A stretch of 64,000 nt of DNA, taken from the NCBI RefSeq assembly GCF_014145675.1, contig NZ_JACGZW010000001.1, forward strand, positions 620,001 through 684,000. Direction: 5' to 3'. This DNA comes from Amycolatopsis dendrobii. GTDB lineage: Bacteria; Actinomycetota; Actinomycetes; Mycobacteriales; Pseudonocardiaceae. Below the pieces are notes generated by a model. It worked only from the letters and a program-made list of their open reading frames with translations, did no database searches and had not been told where the DNA came from. Below are positions 17,148-25,144 of the stretch, piece by piece (position 1 is the stretch's first letter; every line of letters begins with the position of its first letter). The translations under genes and the position numbers were made by a program.

Positions 17148-17190
17148 AACGGGCGGGCTCCCGGCGGATTGCCGGGAGCCCGCCCGTTTT
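17148..17190 (+). terminator. Hairpin terminator after the acyl-CoA dehydrogenase
   Basis: AACGGGCGGGCTCCCGGC at 17148-17165 pairs with its complement at 17171-17188 across a five-base loop and ends in TTTT. A classical intrinsic terminator for the MaoC operon. Confidence 0.9.
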
Positions 17191-17219
17191 CGCGTTGTGC
17201 GAGCAAGTGCATAGCAAAC

Positions 17220-17255
17220 TGGCCGGGAGCCTGCCCTGCGGCAGACTCCCGGCCA
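17220..17255 (-). terminator. Hairpin terminator after the MHS transporter
   Basis: TGGCCGGGAG and its complement CTCCCGGCCA enclose a second CTGCC/GGCAG stem. It lies 13 bases beyond the stop of the minus-strand transporter gene. Confidence 0.8.
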
Positions 17256-17268
17256 GCGGCCCGGCGAT

Positions 17269-18609
17269 TCACCCGGCGACGAGTTCTCCCCGGTCCATTT
17301 CGTAGTGGCGGGTCTCCTTGAGCCCCATCGTGCAGACGGCGCTGATCAACGCCAGCACCGCGAGGAACCCGCCCAACGCGAGCGATCCGGCCGCTCCGAT
17401 GATCGGGGCGGCCACCAGCGGCGGGACGGCGCCGCCCAGGATGCCGGCGACGTTGTAGCAGAACCCGGCTGCGGTGTAGCGGTAGCGGGTGATGAACAGC
17501 TCCGGCATGAACGCGCTGACCGGCCCGAAGACGAGCCCGGCGAAGACCAGCGTCAGGCAGACTCCCGCGCCGTAGGAGAAGGCGGTGCCGATGTCCAGCA
17601 CCGGGAACAGGGCGAGCGCCCAGGCCACGGAGACGAAGGTGGAGACGAGGATGACCCGGCGCCGGCCGAACCGGTCGGACAGCACCGCGCCGAGGATCAT
17701 CGAGATGCACCACACGACGCCCGCGAGCACGCCGATCGAAAGCACGGTGGTCTTGGCCAGATGCAGGTGGGCGGTCCCGTAGGAGGCGAGGAAGCTGCCG
17801 CTGAGGTAGAAGAAGGCGAACACCATGACCAGCACTCCGGAGCCGAACAGCATCTGGCGCGGCTGCTTGCGGAACGCTTCGGCGAGCGGTGCGGACGCGG
17901 TTCCGGACCGGACGGCCTCGCGGCGGAACACCGGGGACTCCTCGATCTTCAACCGCACGACGAGGCCGACGCCGATCAGCACCACGCTGGCCACGAACGG
18001 AATGCGCCAGCCGTAGCTGATGAAGTCCTCGTTGCTCATAGTGAGCCCGGCGATCAGGAACGTCAGGTTGGCCAGCACGACCGCGATCGCGCCGCCGAGC
18101 GAGCCGAACATCGAGTAGAACCCGCGCTTGCCCTTGGGCGCGCTTTCCGCCGCGAGCAGGGTCGCGCCCGCCCATTCGCCGCCGACGGCGAGGCCTTGCA
18201 GGATGCGCAGCAGCAGCAGCAGCAGGGGAGCGGCCACGCCGATCTGGGCGGCGGTCGGCATGAGTCCGATCAGGACGGTCGAGAGTCCCATCAGGAACAG
18301 CGTGGTGATCAGGGTCTTCTTGCGGCCGACCCGGTCGCCGAAGTGCCCGAACAGGATCGCGCCGAGCGGCCGCCCGAGAAAGGCGACGCCTTGGGTCGCG
18401 AATGCGGCTACGGTGCCCGCGGCCGGTCCGAGGGCGGGGAAGAACACGTGCGGGAACACCAGCGCGGAGGCGGTTCCGTAGATCAGGAAGTCGTAGTACT
18501 CGATCACGGTTCCGGTGGCGCTGGCGATCGCGATGCGCCGCATGTCCTTCTTCGACGGCGCGGTGGTGCCGGGCGGCTGGACGCCGACGGTCTGCTGAGG
18601 CTGGTCCAT
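17269..18609 (-). CDS. MFS transporter, metabolite:H+ symporter (MHS) family
   Basis: 446 residues with about 12 hydrophobic segments. MHS hallmarks: the N-terminal IEYYDFLIYGTASALVF, the loop 2-3 motif GHFGDRVGRKKTL, RILQGLAVGGEWAGATLLAAE and SDRFGRRRV in the second half. Relatives (ShiA, ProP, KgtP, dicarboxylate and aromatic acid permeases) import organic acids or betaines with protons. Placed at the edge of the carboxylate cluster and preceded by an AT-rich motif, it is the likely uptake system for the pathway substrate. Substrate not predictable more precisely. Confidence 0.9.
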   Translation of the reverse strand: MDQPQQTVGVQPPGTTAPSKKDMRRIAIASATGTVIEYYDFLIYGTASALVFPHVFFPALGPAAGTVAAFATQGVAFLGRPLGAILFGHFGDRVGRKKTLITTLFLMGLSTVLIGLMPTAAQIGVAAPLLLLLLRILQGLAVGGEWAGATLLAAESAPKGKRGFYSMFGSLGGAIAVVLANLTFLIAGLTMSNEDFISYGWRIPFVASVVLIGVGLVVRLKIEESPVFRREAVRSGTASAPLAEAFRKQPRQMLFGSGVLVMVFAFFYLSGSFLASYGTAHLHLAKTTVLSIGVLAGVVWCISMILGAVLSDRFGRRRVILVSTFVSVAWALALFPVLDIGTAFSYGAGVCLTLVFAGLVFGPVSAFMPELFITRYRYTAAGFCYNVAGILGGAVPPLVAAPIIGAAGSLALGGFLAVLALISAVCTMGLKETRHYEMDRGELVAG

Positions 18610-18947
18610 AGCTCTTCCTTGAGGGGGCCGAGTGTCAGTCAGAAGTAAAATATAAAATGCAGAGTCACACTGTCCGTGCCGGAGGCGCGGGTGTCAACCG
18701 GCGGGTCGCCGGCGGGCGGGATTCGGGCGGGAAGCGTTACCTCGGGAGTTTTTCGCGACTTTCGCGGCGGTGCGGAAAAGTCTGCCCGGCCGCCCGCGAA
18801 CGCGCGCTCCCGTCAGCGTCTCGGCGTCGCGGGGTATCCAGGGATAAATCCTTCCTAGGAAAGAACCCGAACTGGTACCGGTGCCCGCGGAGGCCGAGAG
18901 TGGAAGACAGGCCGGGGAAACGCCCCGAGCAAGACAGAGGAGGCAGT
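18610..18947. other. 338-base divergent intergenic region
   Basis: No gene was recognised. An open frame from 18657 reads into the hydrolase gene but has no ribosome-binding site and arginine-rich, non-protein-like content. The only clear element is the AT-rich motif at 18645-18660. The region should contain the promoters of both the transporter and the hydrolase. Confidence 0.6.
18645..18660. promoter_or_regulatory. AT-rich operator-like motif, copy 8
   Basis: GTAAAATATAAAATGC lies 35 bases upstream of the transporter start and shares the AATATAAAAT core with copies 1, 2 and 7. It is the rightmost copy in the cluster. Confidence 0.55.
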
Positions 18948-19892
18948 ATGGCCACCGGCACCGTCGAGCACGTCAAGTTCCGCAACCGCGACATGTACTG
19001 GGACATCGCGGCGGATCTGCACTTCCCGCCGGACTTCGACGAGTCCAAGACCTACCCCGCGATCGTCGTGGCGCACCCGATCGGCAGCTGCAAGGAGCAG
19101 ACCTCGGGCAACGTGTACGCCCCGGCGCTGGCCGAGGCCGGAAACGTGGTCATCGCGTTCGACGCCAGCTTCCAGGGCGCGAGCGGCGGCGAGCCGCGGT
19201 TCCTCGAGGACCCCGCGCAGCGCGTCCAGGACTTCAGCCGCGTCGTCGACTACCTGGTGACCCTCCCGTACGTCGATGCCGACCGGATCGGCGTGCTCGG
19301 CATCTGCGGAGGCGGCGGGTACACCCTCGCGGCAGCGAAGACCGAGAAGCGTTTCAAGGTCGTGGTGTCCGTGACTGGTGCCAACTTCGGGCGGCTCCAG
19401 CGGGAGACGGCGGGCCAGAACGGCGGCGTTCTCCAGGCGCTCGCCGCGATCGGCCAGCAGCGCACCGCGGAGGCGCGCGGCGAGCAGAGCGCGGTCAACG
19501 GTTTCCTGCCCGAGACGGCCGAAGGCGCGAAGCAGACCGGCGACATCGACATCATCGAGGCCTTCGAGTACTACCGCACCGATCGCGGCCAGGCGGACAA
19601 CGGCTGTGTCCTGTTCGAGGCCGCGCACGGCTCGGCGGTGCTGGGCTGGGACGCGTTCTACCTGGCCGAGGAACTGCTCGACCAGCCGCTGCTGATCGTG
19701 ATCGGCGACAAGGACAAGCAGGGCGCGTTCGGCGCGTACCGCGACGGCCACGAGATCTACGAGAAGGCCGCGTCCACCGACAAGCAGCTCCTCGAGATCG
19801 ACAGCGCGTCGCACTACGACCTGTACGACCGGCCGAACGGAGCGGGCGAGGCGTTGAAGACGATCGTCCCCTTCTTCACCGAGAAGCTCTGA
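18948..19892 (+). CDS. Alpha/beta hydrolase with cysteine nucleophile (YcjY-like)
   Basis: 314 residues. ATG at 18948 is chosen because GAGGAGG stands just upstream. The fold is evident from AIVVAHPIGSCKEQ (oxyanion strand), the nucleophile elbow GICGGGGYTLAAA, where Cys replaces Ser, the acid strand LLIVIGDKDKQGAF and the terminal histidine in SASHYDLYDRP. A Cys elbow is known in dienelactone hydrolase and YcjY-type proteins of unknown substrate. It is divergent from the transporter with the shared AT-rich motif and ends at a hairpin. It might hydrolyse a lactone or ester feeding the carboxylate pathway (inference). Confidence 0.8.
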   Translation: MATGTVEHVKFRNRDMYWDIAADLHFPPDFDESKTYPAIVVAHPIGSCKEQTSGNVYAPALAEAGNVVIAFDASFQGASGGEPRFLEDPAQRVQDFSRVVDYLVTLPYVDADRIGVLGICGGGGYTLAAAKTEKRFKVVVSVTGANFGRLQRETAGQNGGVLQALAAIGQQRTAEARGEQSAVNGFLPETAEGAKQTGDIDIIEAFEYYRTDRGQADNGCVLFEAAHGSAVLGWDAFYLAEELLDQPLLIVIGDKDKQGAFGAYRDGHEIYEKAASTDKQLLEIDSASHYDLYDRPNGAGEALKTIVPFFTEKL

Positions 19893-19909
19893 TCCTCCGG
19901 GCGACTGGC

Positions 19910-19954
19910 GATTGCTGCACGGCCGAGCACGATTCGCTCGACCGTGCAGCGATC
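19910..19954 (+). terminator. Hairpin terminator after the alpha/beta hydrolase
   Basis: GATTGCTGCACGGCCGAGC and GCTCGACCGTGCAGCGATC form a 19-pair stem with one G-U and one mismatch around a seven-base loop. It ends the hydrolase transcript before the next gene. Confidence 0.75.
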
Positions 19955-20025
19955 AGGCGTCCGCGAGGACGGAAGAGCCAACCCGGGAAAGTCTTCCCCG
20001 GATACGCGACAGCGAGGGCCGTAAG

Positions 20026-20898
20026 ATGGCGAGCATGGTCGAGGCGACGACGGAACTGCGCGAGCTGGGACAGTTCTTCCAGCACCGCCGCGCCGAACTG
20101 CAGCCGCACCAGGTCGGCCTCGACGCCCCGGCCGCCGAACGCCGTCGTGTCCCCGGGCTGCGCCGCGAAGAAGTGGCGCAGCTGGTTTCGATCAGCACGG
20201 ACTACTACACGCGGATCGAGCAGGGCCGCCTCGCCCCGTCCGAACCAGTGCTGGCCGCGCTGGAACGCACCCTGCGACTGGACGACGAGCAGCGCGACTA
20301 CGTCCGCACTCTGCTGACCCGCACCGACGGTGCATCGGCACCGCGCGAACCGGCGAGGCGCCGCCGGGCGATCCGCCCGCAGCTGGAGCGGCTGCTGGGG
20401 CAGCTGGACCGGGTGCCGGCGCTGGTGTTCAGCCGGTATCTGGACATCCTGGCCTGGAACGACCTCGCCGCGGCGCTGCTGCTCGATTTCGCCCAGATCC
20501 CCGAGCGGGACCGCAACTACATCCGCCTGGTCTTCACGAACCCGGAGATGCGGGCGCGGTACCCGGAGTGGGAGCAGGTCGCGCGCACGTGCGTCGCGGT
20601 GCTGCGGATGAACGCGGCGGGCACCCCGACCGATCCGGCGTTGTCGCGGCTGGTCGGCGATCTGTCCCTGACGAGCCCGGATTTCGGCCGCTGGTGGGCC
20701 GAACGGCGGGTGGCGCACCAGAATTTCGGCACGAAGACGGTCGCGCATCCGGAGGTGGGGGAGATGTCGCTGGACTGGGACAGCTTCCAGCAGGCCGGGA
20801 ACGTCGAGCAGCAGCTGGTGATCTGGTCGGCCGAACCCGGTTCGGAGTCCGCGGAACGGCTGGACCGGCTGCGGGAAACGGTCGAGCGGAACGGCTGA
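20026..20898 (+). CDS. XRE/MmyB-type helix-turn-helix regulator
   Basis: 290 residues from ATG at 20026 (a second in-frame ATG is at 20035). The N-terminal HTH reads VPGLRREEVAQLVSISTDYYTRIEQGR, the signature of the large actinobacterial XRE family. The C-terminal half (RYLDILAWNDLAAALL, IRLVFTNPEMRARYPEWE, LVGDLSLTSPDFGRWWAERRV) is the MmyB-like ligand-binding domain, thought to bind fatty-acid-like or methylenomycin-like ligands through a PAS-like pocket. Such genes usually regulate an adjacent oxidoreductase or hydrolase; here the SnoaL-like gene follows 124 bases later on the same strand. Confidence 0.88.
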   Translation: MASMVEATTELRELGQFFQHRRAELQPHQVGLDAPAAERRRVPGLRREEVAQLVSISTDYYTRIEQGRLAPSEPVLAALERTLRLDDEQRDYVRTLLTRTDGASAPREPARRRRAIRPQLERLLGQLDRVPALVFSRYLDILAWNDLAAALLLDFAQIPERDRNYIRLVFTNPEMRARYPEWEQVARTCVAVLRMNAAGTPTDPALSRLVGDLSLTSPDFGRWWAERRVAHQNFGTKTVAHPEVGEMSLDWDSFQQAGNVEQQLVIWSAEPGSESAERLDRLRETVERNG

Positions 20899-21022
20899 GG
20901 GCTACCGGAGCTTCGGATTTCCCGAAACGCCGCTTCGGGAAAGGGAAATTGACCTGCTTCGCCGACCCCGCTTACCGTCGCGGTCTGTCTTCGACGGAAG
21001 GACAGCGACGGAAGGAATTCCC

Positions 21023-21475
21023 TTGACCGGCGAAGCACGCACCCGCGAAGAACGTATCCAGTGGGCGATCGACGTCGAAGAGATCAAGGCGGTGCTGGCC
21101 AAGTACTGCCACGGGATCGACAAACAGGACGAAGAAACGTTCCTGAGCATCTGGGCCGAGGACGCGGACTACGTGCTGCCGCGCGGCGAGGGCCACGGCA
21201 TCGACGGTGTCCGCGCGCTGGTGCGGAAGGTGTGGGAGCAGGTGCCTCGCTGTCACCATCACATCACCAACGCGGTGATCGAAGTGGACGGCGACACCGC
21301 GGCGGCGAAAACCGACGTGTTCTACTTCCGGCTGACCGACGACGGCGTCGCCCAGTTGCTGTCGGGCGGGTACGAGCTGGAGTTCGTGCGCCGCGACGGC
21401 GAATGGAAGACGCGCCGGATGGAGTTCAGCCCGTTCGTCTCGACCAGTCCGGTGTTCGCCGGGAACCCGGCCTAG
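21023..21475 (+). CDS. SnoaL-like / nuclear transport factor 2 family protein
   Basis: 150 residues with a TTG start at 21023 preceded by GGAAGGAA; no ATG fits better. The cone-shaped alpha+beta fold is suggested by EEIKAVLAKYCHGIDKQDEETFLSIWAEDADYVLP, followed by HHHITNAVIEVDGDTAAAKTDVFYF and the final strand WKTRRMEFSPFVSTSP. This matches the SnoaL_4 group (polyketide cyclase or ring-hydroxylating beta-subunit-like folds). The histidine-rich HHHIT and the conserved D in EDADY are typical. Probably a small isomerase or hydrolase, possibly under the upstream XRE regulator; no substrate can be named. Confidence 0.8.
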   Translation: MTGEARTREERIQWAIDVEEIKAVLAKYCHGIDKQDEETFLSIWAEDADYVLPRGEGHGIDGVRALVRKVWEQVPRCHHHITNAVIEVDGDTAAAKTDVFYFRLTDDGVAQLLSGGYELEFVRRDGEWKTRRMEFSPFVSTSPVFAGNPA

Positions 21476-22019
21476 CTGTCCCGGTCAGAGCTTCGGCGGA
21501 GAGAACACCGGCGACAGCGCCGCGGCCCGCGCTCCGCCCGCGGCGCTGTCGCCGCGGTGCCTGGCCCGGACAGCGCGTTGTCGCACCGACAGCGGACGCT
21601 GCCGCCGCGGCGGCAGCGGAAGTGTTCGACTGCCCGTGGCCGCGGCTCCCGGTCGCCCGACGAATCGAGGTGTGCCAACGGTTCTGCGATCTGATCGAGG
21701 AACGATCCGATGAGATCGGTCTCGTGTGGGCGGCCGAGGCGGGCATCCCGGTCCGCTGGATCCGGACCCTGCACCGGTTCGCGGCGAAAGCCGCGTGGCG
21801 CACCGCGAGGGCATCCCGGAGGTCAGCGCCGGCGGCAGGCGACGGCGCGGCGCTTTGGCGGTGCCTGGCCGGCGGTACTTCCGCTGACCAGGCACCACTT
21901 CGAGGTCTTCTTCCCGGGCGCGGTTCGCCTGCGGCAGGGCGCGGATCCCGTGAGCTTTAGCCGCGGCTTGCCGGTCTGTCGCCCAGTACGGGGCAAGTGT
22001 TCGGGATCAGCGCTCGGCG
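21476..22019. other. 544-base gap with gene remnant and hairpin
   Basis: Apart from the aldehyde dehydrogenase remnant, the stretch holds a nine-base inverted repeat GGTGCCTGG (21860-21868) and CCAGGCACC (21888-21896) with a 19-base loop. No intact gene is supported here. Confidence 0.5.
21575..21810 (+). pseudogene. Aldehyde dehydrogenase remnant (N-terminal fragment)
   Basis: One frame reads DAAAAAAAEVFDCPWPRLPVA, then ARRIEVCQRFCDLIEERSDE and IGLVWAAEAGIPVRW. This is the alpha-helical stretch near residues 50-110 of aldehyde dehydrogenases (compare the intact copy at 5563-7026). There is no start, no NAD-binding domain and no catalytic cysteine; the similarity fades after about 21800. It is a decayed gene inside an otherwise empty 540-base gap between the SnoaL-like and lysine aminomutase genes. 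Confidence 0.65.
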
Positions 22020-23411
22020 TTAGTTGGCTTTCCGGTCAGCCCACCACTTCTGCCCGGCCTCGGGCAGCGTCTGGATCGGGTCGTAGTACGGGTACTTCCG
22101 CTGCAACGCCTCCGGGTCCTCGTGCTCGATCCCGGTCCGGTAGTTCTTGGTCCAGTAGGAAATCCCCAGATCACGGTCGTACTCGGCGAGCTGGTGCACC
22201 CACCGCTTCCCGACGTAAGGAACGTCGCACACGATCCGCGGCGTCGCGTATCCGGGCAGATATCCCATGATCGAATGCTGCAATTCCTGCGCTTCATGCA
22301 CAGAAACCCGCCAGTGCTCAGCATTGGGAATCATGTCGCACATATAGAAATAGTAGGGCAGGATATTGGCCTCGCCCTGCAATGCGAAGCAGAGATCCAA
22401 AAGCGCCGCCGGAGTGGCGTTGACCCCGCGCATCAGCACGCCCTGATTCCGCACATCCCGCACTCCGACCTGCAATGCCGTCCGCGCGGCCTCCGCCACC
22501 AGCGGCGTCACCGACTGCGCGTGGTTCACGTGCGTGTGAATGGCCAGGTTCACCCCGCGTGCCTGCGCCGTCAGAGCGACCCGCTGCAAGCCTTCGGTCA
22601 CCTTCGGCTGGAGCCAGTGCTGCGGGAGCGCCGCGAGGGCCTTCGTGGCGAGGCGGATGTCGCGGACGGTCTCGATGTCCATCAGGCGCATCAGGAAGGA
22701 CTCCAGCTGCGGCCACGGCACGTTCGCCACGTCGCCGCCGGAGACGACCACGTCGCGGACTCCGGGGGTGCGCTTCAGGTAGTCGATCATGGCGTCCTGG
22801 CGGTCCACCGGCTTGAGCGCGAGCTTGTGCTTCTCGACCTGTTCGGTCGAGTTGCCGACGAGGTCCATCCGGGTGCAGTGCCCGCAGTACTGCGGGCAGG
22901 TCGAGATCATCTCGGCCAGCACCTTCGTCGGGTAGCGGTGGGTGAGCCCCTCGACCACCCACATCTCGGCCTCGTGCAGCGAGTCGCGTTCGGCGTGCGG
23001 GTGGCTGGGCCACACCGGGTGCCGGTCGCTGCGCACGGGAAGCATGTAGCGGCGGATCGGGTCGGCGTAGAACGCCTCGGTCACCTTCGCCGGGTCGGTG
23101 CCCGCGTGCGGGGCCATCGTGTTGATCATCTGCGGCGGCAGCAGCATCGACATCGTGGCCATCTCGCGCTGGTCGGCGACCAGGTCCTCGTAGAACCGGT
23201 CCTCCAGCAGGTCGCCCATGAGGGCGCGCAGCTGTTTGACGTTGCGCACGCAGTGCACGCGCTGCCACTGGGCGTCCCGCCACTCTGCTTCGGTCACGTC
23301 GTGCCAGCCGGGGAAGCGGCGCCAGTCGGGTTCGGCCAACTCGGCGCGGACGTACTCGTATGGCTGGTCGAAGGCGGCGGCAGTCGGCACAGGTTCCTGG
23401 ATCGCAGTCAT
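22020..23411 (-). CDS. Lysine 2,3-aminomutase family radical SAM enzyme
   Basis: 463 residues from ATG at 23411 with AGGAG eight bases upstream. The radical SAM cluster motif is CPQYCGHC (Cys172, 176, 179). PLP- and substrate-binding features follow: the two aspartates that bind the lysine side-chain amine in clostridial KamA have counterparts in FYMCDMIP and IVCDVPYVGKRW, and SGGDVANVPW is the SAM-binding loop. The predicted reaction is L-lysine to beta-lysine. There is no adjacent beta-lysine acetyltransferase or beta-lysine peptide gene, so beta-lysine may serve catabolism or a peptide assembled elsewhere. It could also be a related 2,3-aminomutase with other specificity. Divergent from the amidohydrolase. 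Confidence 0.85.
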   Translation of the reverse strand: MTAIQEPVPTAAAFDQPYEYVRAELAEPDWRRFPGWHDVTEAEWRDAQWQRVHCVRNVKQLRALMGDLLEDRFYEDLVADQREMATMSMLLPPQMINTMAPHAGTDPAKVTEAFYADPIRRYMLPVRSDRHPVWPSHPHAERDSLHEAEMWVVEGLTHRYPTKVLAEMISTCPQYCGHCTRMDLVGNSTEQVEKHKLALKPVDRQDAMIDYLKRTPGVRDVVVSGGDVANVPWPQLESFLMRLMDIETVRDIRLATKALAALPQHWLQPKVTEGLQRVALTAQARGVNLAIHTHVNHAQSVTPLVAEAARTALQVGVRDVRNQGVLMRGVNATPAALLDLCFALQGEANILPYYFYMCDMIPNAEHWRVSVHEAQELQHSIMGYLPGYATPRIVCDVPYVGKRWVHQLAEYDRDLGISYWTKNYRTGIEHEDPEALQRKYPYYDPIQTLPEAGQKWWADRKAN

Positions 23412-23532
23412 CTGTACTCCTAGTCGTCGGGAACGCGTGAAAATATCCTGCCATAACGTTAGTCGACCGTAAATCTTTCTGCACGATGACCCGGTCTGCC
23501 CTGCTCGGAGGACCAGGCGGGAGACTCGGGGA

Positions 23533-25134
23533 GTGAACGACAGCACCACGCTCCTGCTCGGCGGCCGCGTCTACACCCCGTCCTCGCCCGACGCGACCGC
23601 GATGGCGGTTTCCGGCGGCACCGTGGTGTGGGTCGGCCAGGACGCCCCGGCCCGCGCGCTGCATCCGGACGCCGAGGTCGTCGACCTGGGCGGGGCGTTC
23701 GTCGCACCGGCGTTCGTGGACGCGCACGTGCACGCCACCTCGACCGGCCTGCACCTGACCGGACTCGATCTGACCGCCGTCCGCAGCTCCGCCGAACTGC
23801 TCGCCGCGGTGCGCGGCGCTGTCGTTCCCGGGCAGGTCCTGCTCGCGCACGGCTGGGACGAGTCGTCCTGGACCGAGCAGCGGCTGCCGAGCCGCGCCGA
23901 GCTGGACGCCGCCGCCGGGGACACTCCCGTCTACCTGAGCCGCGTAGACGTCCACTCCGCCCTGGTGTCGAGCGCGCTCGTCAAAATCGCGCCCGGCGTC
24001 GAGTCGGCCGCAGGATGGTCCGCGGACGGCCCGCTCACCCGCGCCGCCCACCACCTCGTCCGCGGCGCGGCCCGGGACGCGGTCACCCGGACGCAGCGCC
24101 GGGCAGCCCAGCGCGCCTTCCTCGCCACGGCCGCCGCGCGCGGGATCGTGTCGGTGCACGAATGCGCGGGCCCGGACATCTCCGGCGAGGAAGACTTCGC
24201 CGACCTCCTCGCGCTCGCCGACCCGACACTGCCCGAGGTCGTCGGCTACTGGGGCCAGCTGGACGGCCTCGACACCGCCCGCCGTCTCGGCGCGCACGGC
24301 GTCGCCGGAGACCTTTTCGTGGACGGGGCCCTCGGCTCCCGCACCGCCGCGCTCAGCGCGCCGTACTCCGACGAGCCCGGCACCTCCGGTTCCCTCTACG
24401 CCAACGCCGCAGTCATCGCCGACCATCTCGTGGCCTGCACCGAAGCCGGGCTGCAGGCGGGATTCCACGTCATCGGCGACGCCGCCGCCGGCGAGGTGAT
24501 CGAGGGCTTCCGGCTGGCTGAGAAGCAGGTCGGACAGCGTCCCCTCGCCGCGCGGCACCACCGGCTGGAGCACCTGGAGATGGTCACTCAGGACCAGGCG
24601 CGCGCCCTCGCCGGATGGGGCGTCGTCGCATCCGTGCAGCCGCTGTTCGACGAAGCCTGGGGCGGCGGCTCCGGCATGTACTCCGAACGGCTCGGCGACC
24701 GGGCGGCAGCGCTGAACCCCTTCGCGCAGCTCGCCGCCGAGGGGGTCGTGCTCGCCTTCGGCAGCGACGCCCCGGTGTGCGCGGTCGACCCGTGGGCGGC
24801 GGTCCGCGCGGCCGTGCACCACCACACACCCGAAGCGCGGCTTTCCGCCCGTGCCGCGTTCACCGCGCACACGCGCGCCGGACACCGCGCGGCGGGCGTC
24901 AACGACGGCGTGACCGGCAGTCTCGTCCCCGGCGCGCCCGCGCACTACGCGATCTGGGACGCGGCCGACCTCGTCGTCGCCACAGCGGACAGCCGCGTGC
25001 AGCGCTGGTCCACCGACCCGCGTTCGGGCGTGCCGCCGCTGCCGAGGCTGGAGCCGGGCACGCCGCTGCCGCGCTGCCTGCGCACGGTCCGCGGCGGCAC
25101 GGTCATCTACGACGAGTTCACACCGGCCGCTTAG
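23533..25134 (+). CDS. YtcJ-like metal-dependent amidohydrolase
   Basis: 533 residues from GTG at 23533. The N-terminal beta-sandwich (LLLGGRVYTPSSPDATAMAV) is followed by the metal motif FVDAHVHATSTGLHL, and the rest matches the amidohydrolase_3/YtcJ family: LAHGWDESSW, VDGALGSRTAAL, GFHVIGDAAAGEVI and HRLEHLEMV, ending with SLVPGAPAHYAIWD. Members hydrolyse amide or formamide bonds or are of unknown specificity; most are cytosolic zinc enzymes. The gene is divergent from lysine aminomutase and ends ten bases before lnt, whose leaderless promoter overlaps its stop. Confidence 0.85.
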   Translation: MNDSTTLLLGGRVYTPSSPDATAMAVSGGTVVWVGQDAPARALHPDAEVVDLGGAFVAPAFVDAHVHATSTGLHLTGLDLTAVRSSAELLAAVRGAVVPGQVLLAHGWDESSWTEQRLPSRAELDAAAGDTPVYLSRVDVHSALVSSALVKIAPGVESAAGWSADGPLTRAAHHLVRGAARDAVTRTQRRAAQRAFLATAAARGIVSVHECAGPDISGEEDFADLLALADPTLPEVVGYWGQLDGLDTARRLGAHGVAGDLFVDGALGSRTAALSAPYSDEPGTSGSLYANAAVIADHLVACTEAGLQAGFHVIGDAAAGEVIEGFRLAEKQVGQRPLAARHHRLEHLEMVTQDQARALAGWGVVASVQPLFDEAWGGGSGMYSERLGDRAAALNPFAQLAAEGVVLAFGSDAPVCAVDPWAAVRAAVHHHTPEARLSARAAFTAHTRAGHRAAGVNDGVTGSLVPGAPAHYAIWDAADLVVATADSRVQRWSTDPRSGVPPLPRLEPGTPLPRCLRTVRGGTVIYDEFTPAA

Positions 25135-25137
25135 AGT
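25132..25137 (+). promoter_or_regulatory. Leaderless promoter -10 element for lnt
   Basis: TAGAGT overlaps the amidohydrolase stop codon and lies seven bases before the GTG start of lnt, where no ribosome-binding site is visible. This is the spacing of a leaderless actinobacterial promoter. Confidence 0.45.
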
Positions 25138-25144
25138 TCCGGGT

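Noticed and set aside
18657..18947. N-terminal extension of the alpha/beta hydrolase
   Set aside because: A GAGGAGG site points to ATG at 18948, and the extension is arginine-rich with no homology-like pattern.
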